DNA from: Osmia lignaria lignaria | Lineage: Eukaryota > Arthropoda > Insecta > Hymenoptera > Megachilidae | Assembly: GCF_051020975.1 (NCBI RefSeq) | Contig: NW_027478160.1 | Span: forward strand, 19,180,001 to 19,244,000 | DNA length: 64,000 bases | Direction of reading: 5' to 3' | Shown here: positions 1-8,758 of the stretch, in pieces | How the letters are laid out: the number at the start of each line of letters is the position of its first letter | Position numbering within the stretch: position 1 is the first letter of the stretch | The notes under the pieces: generated by a model | Seen by the model: only the letters and a program-made list of their open reading frames with translations | The model's database searches: none | Told to the model about the DNA's origin: nothing | Position numbers and translations under genes: made by a program

Positions 1-64
1 ACTTAATTCTCAACAAAAAAGGTCTCTTAACATTTTGCCATAGCTCGCTTCGTTTCCGAGATAT
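1..64 (+). repeat. Left partial unit
   Basis: The 3' end of a monomer cut by the window edge: linker with the A-run, then the gccatagctcgcttcg and tttccgagatat stretch. It has ctcaacaaaaaa where most units have ctctacaaaaaa. The array clearly continues to the left. Confidence 0.95.
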
Positions 65-66
65 TT

Positions 67-92
67 GCAGATTTATCTCAAGGGAAGGGGCC
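67..92 (+). repeat. Internal direct sub-repeat, copy 1
   Basis: A 26-bp segment beginning gcagatttatctcaa and ending ggggcc. It matches the segment at 181-206 of the same monomer at 23 of 26 positions (differences at its 6th, 16th and 18th bases), 114 bp upstream. Every unit carries the pair. This suggests the 322-bp monomer contains an old internal duplication, now diverged outside this core. Confidence 0.8.
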
Positions 93-113
93 TGACGGAC
101 ATATTTCGAGATA

Positions 114-139
114 TTTCTTCTTCTTGTTGTTCTTCTTCT
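114..139 (+). repeat. Pyrimidine-rich TTC/TTG tract inside the monomer
   Basis: A 26-base stretch of C and T broken by only two G (126 and 129), made of TTC and TTG triplets. It recurs in every unit. It is the site of the largest length change in the window (a 15-bp loss in the unit at 29682), as expected for slippage between its two TTCTTC halves. Recurrent point variants are ttcctctgc, tgtccttc, ttcctgttg and ttctcgttg, which help to define unit classes. Confidence 0.85.
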
Positions 140-172
140 GCACAGCTAAGTTGGAAGTGGCATTTGCGGCTC

Positions 173-182
173 GCACTAGTGC
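173..182. repeat. Perfect 10-bp palindrome gcactagtgc (one unit class)
   Basis: Units of the tgcggctcgcac centre class carry gcactagtgc, a perfect palindrome containing a SpeI site (actagt). In the tgcagctcgcaa and tccagctcgcaa classes a single C-to-A change gives gcaatagtgc and breaks the symmetry. The palindrome is therefore a sharp marker of one of the main centre haplotypes. No binding protein is implied by the sequence alone. Confidence 0.75.
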
Positions 183-206
183 AGAGTTATCTCAAAGAAA
201 GGGGCC
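181..206 (+). repeat. Internal direct sub-repeat, copy 2
   Basis: Partner of the 67-92 segment, beginning gcagagttatctcaa and ending ggggcc. Read as peptide in the open frame, the two copies give the parallel strings QIYLKGRG and QSYLKERG, which is how the duplication first shows. Similarity beyond the 26-bp core is weak, so an ancestral subunit of about 107-114 bp is only a possibility. Confidence 0.8.
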
Positions 207-708
207 ACGGTGTTTCTGTATCTCTATTATGTTGGTGCGGCTTCGGAACTTTTAAATATCTCGATATATCTCGAAAACTACGCTTCTGATCAAAAAATAT
301 CATAGCACATAAATTGTAGGAAACATAATTCTCTACAAAAAACGTCTCTTAACATTTTGCCATAGCTCGCTTCGTTTCCGAGATATTTGCAGATTTATCT
401 CAAGGGAAGGGGCCTGACGGACATATTTCGAGATATTTCTTCTTCTTGTTGTTCTTCTTCTGCGCAGCTAAGCTGGAAGTGGCATTTGCGGCTCGCACTA
501 GTGCAGAGTTATCTCAAAGAAAGGGGCCACGGTGTTTCTGTATCTCTATTATGTTGGTGCGGCTTCGGAACTTTTAAATATCTCGATATATCTCGAAAAC
601 TACGCTTCTGATCAAAAAATATCATAGAACATAAAAAGTAGGAAACTCAATTCTCTACAAAAAAGGTCTCTTAACATTTTGCCACAGCTCGCTTCGTTTC
701 CGAGATAT

Positions 709-2962
709 TTGCAGATTTATCTCAAGGGAAGGGGCCTGACGGACATATTTCGAGATATTTCTTCTTCTTGTTGTTCTTCCTCTGCACAGCTAAGCTGGAA
801 GTGGCATTTGCAGCTTGCAATAGTGCAGAGTAATCTCAAAGAAAGGGGCCACGGTGTTTCTGTATCTCTATTATGTTGGTGCGGCTTCGGAACTTTTAAA
901 TATCTTGATATATCTCGAGAACTACGCATCTGATCAAAAAATATCATAGAACATAAAAAGTATGAAACTTAATTCTCTACAAAAAAGTTCTCTTAAGATT
1001 TTGCCATAGCTCGCTTCGTTTCCGAGATATTTGCCGATTTATCTCAAGGGAAGGGGCCTGACGGACATATTTCGAGATATTTCTTCTTCTTGTTGTTCTT
1101 CTTCTGCACAGCTAAGCTGGAAGTGGCATTTGCGGCTCGCACTAGTGCAGAGTTATCTCGAAGAAAGGGGCCACGGTGTTTCTGTATCTCTATTATGTTG
1201 GTGCGGCTTCGGAACTTTTAAATATCTTGATATATCTCGAGAACTACGCATCTGATCAAAAAATATCATAGAACATAAAAAGTAGGAAACCTAATTCTCT
1301 ACAAAAAAGTTCTCTTAAGATTTTGCCATAGCTCGCTTCGTTTCCGAGATATTTGCCGATTTATCTCAAGGGAAGGGGCCTGACGGACATATTTCGAGAT
1401 ATTTCTTCTTCTTGTTGTTCTTCTTCTGCACAGCTAAGCTGGAAGTGGCATTTGCGGCTCGCACTAGTGCAGAGTTATCTCGAAGAAAGGGGCCACGGTG
1501 TTTCTGTATCTCTATTATGTTGGTGCGGCTTCGGAACTTTTAAATATCTTGATATATCTCGAGAACTACGCATCTGATCAAAAAATATCATAGAACATAA
1601 AAAGTAGGAAACTTAATTCTCTACAAAAAAGGTCTCTTAACATTTTGCCATAGCTCGCTTCGTTTCCGAGATATTTGCAGATTTATCTCAAGGGAAGGGG
1701 CCTGACGGACATATTTCGAGATATTTCTTCTTCTTGTTGTCCTTCTTCTGCACAGCTAAGCTGGAAGTGGCATTTGCAGCTCGCAATAGTGCAGAGTTAT
1801 CTCAAAGAAAGGGGCCACGGTGTTTCTGTATCTCTATTATGTTGGTGCGGCTTCGGAACTTTTAAATATCTTGATATATCTCGAGAACTACGCATCTGAT
1901 CAAAAAATATCATAGAACATAAAAAGTAGGAAACTTAATTCTCTACAAAAAAGGTCTCTTAACATTTTGCCATAGCTCGCTTGGTTTCCGAGATATTTGC
2001 AGATTTATCTCAAGGGAAGGGGCCGGACGGACATATTTCGAGATATTTCTTCTTCTTGTTGTTCTTCCTCTGCACAGCTAAGCTGGAAGTGGCATTTGCA
2101 GCTCGCAATAGTGCAGAGTAATCTCAAAGAAAGGGGCCACGGTGTTTCTGTATCTCTATTATGTTGGTGCGGCTTCGGAACTTTTAAATATCTTGATATA
2201 TCTCGAGAACTACGCATCTGATCAAAAAATATCATAGAACATAAAAAGTAGGAAACTTAATTCTCTACAAAAAAGGTCTCTTAACATTTTGCCATAGCTC
2301 GCTTCGTTTCCGAGATATTTGCAGATTTATCTCAAGGGAAGGGGCCTGACGGACATATTTCGAGATATTTCTTCTTCTTGTTGTTCTTCTTCTGCACAGC
2401 TAAGTTGGAAGTGGCATTTGCGGCTCGCACTAGTGCAGAGTTATCTCAAAGAAAGGGGCCACGGTGTTTCTGTATCTCTATTATGTTGGTGCGGCTTCGG
2501 AACTTTTAAATATCTTGATATATCTCGAGAACTACGCATCTGATCAAAAAATATCATAGAACATAAAAAGTAGGAAACTTAATTCTCTACAAAAAAGGTC
2601 TCTCAACATTTTGCCATAGCTCGCTTCGTTTCCGAGATATTTGCACATTTATCTCAAGGGAAGCGGCCTAACGGACATATTTCGAGATATTTCTTCTTCT
2701 TGTTGTTCTTCTTCTGCACAGCTAAGCTGGAAGTGGCATTTGCGGCTCGCACTAGTGCAGAGTTATCTCGAAGAAAGGGGCCACGGTGTTTCTGTATCTC
2801 TATTATGTTGGTGCGGCTTCGGAACTTTTAAATATCTCGATATATCTCGAAAACTACGCTTCTGATCAAAAAATATCATAGAACATAAAAAGTAGGAAAA
2901 TCAATTCTCTACAAAAAAGGTCTCTTAACATTTTGCCACAGCTCGCTTCGTTTCCGAGATAT
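709..2962 (+). repeat. Higher-order block A, copy 1 (7 units, 2254 bp)
   Basis: Seven units in a recognisable order: 709 (gccacagctcgc just upstream, cagcttgcaatag, gagtaatctc), 1031 and 1353 (both with tttgccgattt and ttatctcgaag), 1675 (tgtccttcttc), 1997 (cttggtttccgag and ggggccggacgg), 2319 (tgcggctcgcac), 2641 (gcacatttatctc and gaagcggcctaacgg). The same order recurs from 2963. Rare private variants such as cagcttgcaatag, shared by units 709 and 2963, show that this is a segmental duplication and not chance similarity. Confidence 0.9.
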
Positions 2963-5860
2963 TTGCAGATTTATCTCAAGGGAAGGGGCCTGACGGACAT
3001 ATTTCGAGATATTTCTTCTTCTTGTTGTTCTTCCTCTGCACAGCTAAGCTGGAAGTGGCATTTGCAGCTTGCAATAGTGCAGAGTAATCTCAAAGAAAGG
3101 GGCCACGGTGTTTCTGTATCTCTATTATGTTGGTGCGGCTTCGGAACTTTTAAATATCTTGATATATCTCGAGAACTACGCATCTGATCAAAAAATATCA
3201 TAGAACATAAAAAGTAGGAAACTTAATTCTCTACAAAAAAGTTCTCTTAAGATTTTGCCATAGCTCGCTTCGTTTCCGAGATATTTGCCGATTTATCTCA
3301 AGGGAAGGGGCCTGACGGACATATTTCGAGATATTTCTTCTTCTTGTTGTTCTTCTTCTGCACAGCTAAGCTGGAAGTGGCATTTGCGGCTCGCACTAGT
3401 GCAGAGTTATCTCGAAGAAAGGGGCCACGGTGTTTCTGTATCTCTATTATGTTGGTGCGGCTTCGGAACTTTTAAATATCTTGATATATCTCGAGAACTA
3501 CGCATCTGATCAAAAAATATCATAGAACATAAAAAGTAGGAAACTTAATTCTCTACAAAAAAGTTCTCTTAAGATTTTGCCATAGCTCGCTTCGTTTCCG
3601 AGATATTTGCCGATTTATCTCAAGGGAAGGGGCCTGACGGACATATTTCGAGATATTTCTTCTTCTTGTTGTTCTTCTTCTGCACAGCTAAGCTGGAAGT
3701 GGCATTTGCGGCTCGCACTAGTGCAGAGTTATCTCGAAGAAAGGGGCCACGGTGTTTCTGTATCTCTATTATGTTGGTGCGGCTTCGGAACTTTTAAATA
3801 TCTTGATATATCTCGAGAACTACGCATCTGATCAAAAAATATCATAGAACATAAAAAGTAGGAAACTTAATTCTCTACAAAAAAGGTCTCTTAACATTTT
3901 GCCATAGCTCGCTTCGTTTCCGAGATATTTGCAGATTTATCTCAAGGGAAGGGGCCTGACGGACATATTTCGAGATATTTCTTCTTCTTGTTGTCCTTCT
4001 TCTGCACAGCTAAGCTGGAAGTGGCATTTGCAGCTCGCAATAGTGCAGAGTTATCTCAAAGAAAGGGGCCACGGTGTTTCTGTATCTCTATTATGTTGGT
4101 GCGGCTTCGGAACTTTTAAATATCTTGATATATCTCGAGAACTACGCATCTGATCAAAAAATATCATAGAACATAAAAAGTAGGAAACTTAATTCTCTAC
4201 AAAAAAGGTCTCTCAACATTTTGCCATAGCTCGCTTGGTTTCCGAGATATTTGCAGATTTATCTCAAGGGAAGGGGCCGGACGGACATATTTCGAGATAT
4301 TTCTTCTTCTTGTTGTTCTTCCTCTGCACAGCTAAGCTGGAAGTGGCATTTGCAGCTCGCAATAGTGCAGAGTAATCTCAAAGAAAGGGGCCACGGTGTT
4401 TCTGTATCTCTATTATGTTGGTGCGGCTTCGGAACTTTTAAATATCTTGATATATCTCGAGAACTACGCATCTGATCAAAAAATATCATAGAACATAAAA
4501 AGTAGGAAACTTAATTCTCTACAAAAAAGGTCTCTTAACATTTTGCCATAGCTCGCTTGGTTTCCGAGATATTTGCAGATTTATCTCAAGGGAAGGGGCC
4601 GGACGGACATATTTCGAGATATTTCTTCTTCTTGTTGTTCTTCCTCTGCACAGCTAAGCTGGAAGTGGCATTTGCAGCTCGCAATAGTGCAGAGTTATCT
4701 CAAAGAAAGGGGCCACGGTGTTTCTGTATCTCTATTATGTTGGTGCGGCTTCGGAACTTTTAAATATCTTGATATATCTCGAGAACTACGCATCTGATCA
4801 AAAAATATCATAGAACATAAAAAGTAGGAAACTTAATTCTCTACAAAAAAGGTCTCTTAACATTTTGCCATAGCTCGCTTGGTTTCCGAGATATTTGCAG
4901 ATTTATCTCAAGGGAAGGGGCCGGACGGACATATTTCGAGATATTTCTTCTTCTTGTTGTTCTTCCTCTGCACAGCTAAGCTGGAAGTGGCATTTGCAGC
5001 TCGCAATAGTGCAGAGTAATCTCAAAGAAAGGGGCCACGGTGTTTCTGTATCTCTATTATGTTGGTGCGGCTTCGGAACTTTTAAATATCTTGATATATC
5101 TCGAGAACTACGCATCTGATCAAAAAATATCATAGAACATAAAAAGTAGGAAACTTAATTCTCTACAAAAAAGGTCTCTTAACATTTTGCCATAGCTCGC
5201 TTCGTTTCCGAGATATTTGCAGATTTATCTCAAGGGAAGGGGCCTGACGGACATATTTCGAGATATTTCTTCTTCTTGTTGTTCTTCTTCTGCACAGCTA
5301 AGTTGGAAGTGGCATTTGCGGCTCGCACTAGTGCAGAGTTATCTCAAAGAAAGGGGCCACGGTGTTTCTGTATCTCTATTATGTTGGTGCGGCTTCGGAA
5401 CTTTTAAATATCTTGATATATCTCGAGAACTACGCATCTGATCAAAAAATATCATAGAACATAAAAAGTAGGAAACTTAATTCTCTACAAAAAAGGTCTC
5501 TCAACATTTTGCCATAGCTCGCTTCGTTTCCGAGATATTTGCACATTTATCTCAAGGGAAGCGGCCTAACGGACATATTTCGAGATATTTCTTCTTCTTG
5601 TTGTTCTTCTTCTGCACAGCTAAGCTGGAAGTGGCATTTGCGGCTCGCACTAGTGCAGAGTTATCTCGAAGAAAGGGGCCACGGTGTTTCTGTATCTCTA
5701 TTATGTTGGTGCGGCTTCGGAACTTTTAAATATCTTGATATATCTCGAGAACTACGCATCTGATCAAAAAATATCATAGAACATAAAAGGTAGGAAACTT
5801 AATTCTCTACAAAAAAGTTCTCTTAAGATTTTGCCATAGCTCGCTTCGTTTCCGAGATAT
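2963..5860 (+). repeat. Higher-order block A, copy 2 with two extra units (9 units, 2898 bp)
   Basis: Units 2963, 3285, 3607, 3929 and 4251 match 709 to 1997 one for one at an offset of 2254 bp. Units 4573 and 4895 are additional copies of the ggggccggacgg type, so this type occurs three times in a row. The order then resumes with 5217 and 5539, matching 2319 and 2641 at an offset of 2898 bp. This is direct evidence of a local two-unit expansion inside an already duplicated block. Unit 5539 also differs from 2641 in its tail (cttgatatatctcgagaac against ctcgatatatctcgaaaac), pointing to later exchange. Confidence 0.9.
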
Positions 5861-6826
5861 TTGCAGATTTATCTCAAGGGAAGGGGCCTGACGGACATAT
5901 TTCGAGATATTTCTTCTTCCTGTTGTTCTTCTTCTGCACAGCTAAGCTGGAAGTGGCATTTGCGGCTCGCACTAGTGCAGAGTTATCTCAAAGAAAGGGG
6001 CCACGGTGTTTCTGTATCTCTATTATGTTGGTGCGGCTTCGGAACTTTTAAGTATCTTGATATATCTCGAGAACTACGCATCTGATCAAAAAATATCATA
6101 GAACATAAATAGTAGGAAACTTAATTCTCTACAAAAAAGGTCCCTCAACATTTTGCCATAGCTCGCTTCGTTTCCGAGATATTTGCACATTTATCTCAAG
6201 GGAAGCGGCCTAACGGACATATTTCGAGATATTTCTTCTTCCTGTTGTTCTTCTTCTGCACAGCTAAGCTGGAAGTGGCATTTGCGGCTCGCACTAGTGC
6301 AGAGTTATCTCAAAGAAAGGGGCCACGGTGTTTCTGTATCTCTATTATGTTGGTGCGGCTTCGGAACTTTTAAATATCTTGATATATCTCGAGAACTACG
6401 CATCTGATCAAAAAATATCATAGAACATAAATAGTAGGAAACTTAATTCTCTACAAAAAAGGTCCCTCAACATTTTGCCATAGCTCGCTTCGTTTCCGAG
6501 ATATTTGCACATTTATCTCAAGGGAAGCGGCCTAACGGACATATTTCGAGATATTTCTTCTTCTTGTTGTTCTTCTTCTGCACAGCTAAGCTGGAAGTGG
6601 CATTTGCGGCTCGCACTAGTGCAGAGTTATCTCAAAGAAAGGGGCCACGGTGTTTCTGTATCTCTATTATGTTGGTGCGGCTTCGGAACTTTTAAATATC
6701 TCGATATATCTCGAAAACTACGCTTCTGATCAAAAAATATCATAGCACATAAATTGTAGGAAACATAATTCTCTACAAAAAACGTCTCTTAACATTTTGC
6801 CATAGCTCGCTTCGTTTCCGAGATAT
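5861..6826 (+). repeat. Three related units after block A
   Basis: Units 5861 and 6183 share the variant cttcttcctgttg. Units 6183 and 6505 share ggtccctcaac upstream plus gcacatttatctc and gaagcggcctaacgg, the marker also seen at 2641 and 5539. Unit 6505 ends with the ctcgaaaactacgcttc tail. They look like a further local amplification of the last unit type of block A, with mosaic tails. Confidence 0.8.
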
Positions 6827-8758
6827 TTGCAGATTTATCTCAAGGGAAGGGGCCTGACGGACATATTTCGAGATATTTCTTCTTCTTGTTGTCCTTCTTC
6901 TGCACAGCTAAGCTGGAAGTGGCATTTGCGGCTCGCACTAGTGCAGAGTTATCTCAAAGAAAGGGGCCACGTTGTTTCTGTATCTCTATTATGTTGGTGC
7001 GGCTTCGGAACTTTTAAATATCTCGATATATCTCGAAAACTACGCTTCTGATCAAAAAATATCATAGCACATAAATTGTAGGAAACATAATTCTCTACAA
7101 AAAACGTCTCTTAACATTTTGCCATAGCTCGCTTCGTTTCCGAGATATTTGCAGATTCAGCTCAAAGGAACGGGCCTGACGGACATATTTCGAGATATTT
7201 CTTCTTCTTGTTGTTCTTCCTCTGCACAGCTAAGCTGGAAGTGGCATTTGCAGCTCGCAATAGTGCAGAGTTATCTCAAAGAAAGAGGCCACGGTGTTTC
7301 TGTACCCCTATTATGTTGGTGCAGCTTCGGAACTTTTAAATATCTTGATATATCTCGAGAACTACGCATCTGATCAAAAAATATCATAGAACATACAAAG
7401 TAGGAAACTTAATTCTCTACAAAAAAGGTCTCTTAACATTTTGCCATAGCTCGCTGGGTTTCCGAGATACTTGCAGATTTATCTCAAGGGAAGGGGCCTG
7501 ACGGACATATTTCGAGATATTTCTTCTTCTTGTTGTCCTTCTTCTGCACAGCTAAGCTGGAAGTGGCATTTGCAGCTCGCAATAGTGCAGAGTAATCTCA
7601 AAGAAAGGGGCCACGGTGTTTCTGTATCTCTATTATGTTGGTGCGGCTTCGGAACTTTTAAATATCTTGATATATCTCGAGAACTACGCATCTGATCAAA
7701 AAATACCATAGAACATAAAAAGTAGGAAACTTAATTCTCTACAAAAAGGTCTGTTAACATTTTGCCATAGCTCGCTTCGTTTCCGAGATATTTGCAGATT
7801 TATCTCAAGGGAAGGGGCCTGACGGACATATTTCGAGATATTTCTTCTTCTTGTTGTCCTTCTTCTGCACAGCTAAGCTGGAAGTGGCATTTGCGGCTCG
7901 CACTAGTGCAGAGTTATCTCAAAGAAAGGGGCCACGGTGTTTCTGTATCTCTATTATGTTGGTGCGGCTTCGGAACTTTTAAATATCTCGATATATCTCG
8001 AAAACTACGCTTCTGATCAAAAAACATCATAGAACATAAATTGTAGGAAACATAATTCGCTACAAAAAACGTGTCTTAACATTTTGCCATAGCTCGCTTC
8101 GTTTCCGAGATATTTGCAGATTCAGCTCAAAGGAACGGGCCTGACGGACATATTTCGAGATATTTCTTCTTCTTGTTGTTCTTCCTCTGCACAGCTAAGC
8201 TGGAAGTGGCATTTGCAGCTCGCAATAGTGCAGAGTTATCTCAAAGAAAGAGGCCACGGTGTTTCTGTACCTCTATTATGTTGGTGCAGCTTTGGAACTT
8301 TTAAATATCTTGATATATCTCGAGAACTACGCATCTGATCAAAAAATATCATAGAACATAAAAAGTAGGAAACCTAATTTTCTACAAAAAAACGTCTCTT
8401 AACATTTTGCCGTAGCTCGCTTCGTTTCCGAGATATTTGCAGATTTATCTCAAGGGAAGGGGCCTGACGGACATATTTCGAGATATTTCTTCTTCTTGTT
8501 GTTCTTCCTCTGCACAGCTAAGCTGGAAGTGGCAATTGCGGCTCGCACTAGTGCAGAGTTATCTCAAAGAAAGGGGCCACGGTGTTTCTGTATCTCTATT
8601 ATGTTGGTGCGGCTTCGGAACTTTTAAATATCTTGATATATCTCGAGAACTACGCATCTGATCAAAAAATATCATAGAACATAAAAAGTAGGAAACTTAA
8701 TTCTCTACAAAAAAGGTCTCTTAACATTTTGCCATAGCTCGCTGGGTTTCCGAGATAC
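6827..8758 (+). repeat. Block B: three-unit repeat at 965-bp offset
   Basis: Units 6827 and 7149 recur as 7792 and 8114. The first of each pair has tgtccttcttc with the ctcgaaaactacgcttc tail; the second has gattcagctcaaagg and gaacgggcctgacgg, the most distinctive head variant in the window. The offset is 965 and not 966 bp because unit 7471 has one A fewer in its linker run (near 7743). Unit 8114 is 323 bp, with one extra A near 8390. Unit 8437 carries ggcaattgcggc and gccgtagctcgc, a rare pair that reappears at 30633 and 41580. Confidence 0.85.

Larger units (their letters stand above)
104..277. repeat. Inverted repeat within the monomer (TCGAGATATTT family)
   Basis: The segment tttcgagatattt at 104-116 is matched in reverse complement by aaatatctcga at 254-264 (11 bp) and again by tatctcgaaa at 267-276 (10 bp). 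A single strand could therefore fold with a stem of 10-11 bp and a loop of roughly 140-150 bases. In units with the other tail type (cttgatatatctcgagaac) the 254-264 partner carries one mismatch (cttga), so that stem is weaker. Whether any fold forms is inference. Confidence 0.6.
65..386 (+). repeat. Reference monomer (first complete unit)
   Basis: First complete 322-bp unit, used here to give positions inside the monomer. It has 128 G+C (about 40%) and 14 CpG. In order it holds a head (65-103), the ttcgagatattt element (105-116), a pyrimidine tract (114-139), a centre with the variable segment around 150-187, a second copy of the head motif (181-206), the tgcggcttcggaac region (236-249), an AT-rich tail with two TATCTC sites (254-277), the tgatca site (287-292), and a linker with an A-run (334-342) followed by the gctcgcttcgtttccgag stretch (365-382). 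This unit is of the centre type tgcggctcgcac, tail type ctcgaaaactacgcttc and linker type aaattgtaggaaacat. Confidence 0.95.
65..708 (+). repeat. Two units before the first higher-order block
   Basis: Units 65 and 387 encode the same open-frame peptide and share the tgcggctcgcac centre and ctcgaaaactacgcttc tail. Their linkers differ: the first has aaattgtaggaaacat and an aaacgtc A-run end, the second aaaaagtaggaaactc with aaaggtc. This shows that the tail and linker types can be uncoupled. Confidence 0.85.

Noticed and set aside
114..139. Independent TTC microsatellite
   Set aside because: It is only 26 bases, interrupted by two G, and recurs at a fixed place in every monomer, so it belongs to the satellite.
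236..249. tRNA or 5S-like internal promoter (B-box resemblance in tgcggcttcggaac)
   Set aside because: It does not match the GGTTCGANTCC core, and no cloverleaf or A-box is found at a suitable distance.
65..289. A 74-codon open frame on the plus strand, recurring in most units
   Set aside because: It starts at TTG, not ATG, in nearly all units. The 322-bp period shifts frame by one base per unit. Differences between units are mainly amino-acid-changing (R/Q, L/I, Y/N, K/E, F/I), and several units (9081, 11656, 26143, 30311, 35141, 37717, 42224, 43511) are broken. Retention is explained by recent common origin of the copies.
365..382. CENP-B box in the gctcgcttcgtttccgag stretch
   Set aside because: It begins with a TTCG core, but the required spacing to A and CGGG is not met, even in units with tttccggg such as 17771.
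717..947. A 76-codon minus-strand frame starting with ATG
   Set aside because: It is present only where one base change removes a stop, has no recognisable domain, and is a reverse reading of the same satellite.
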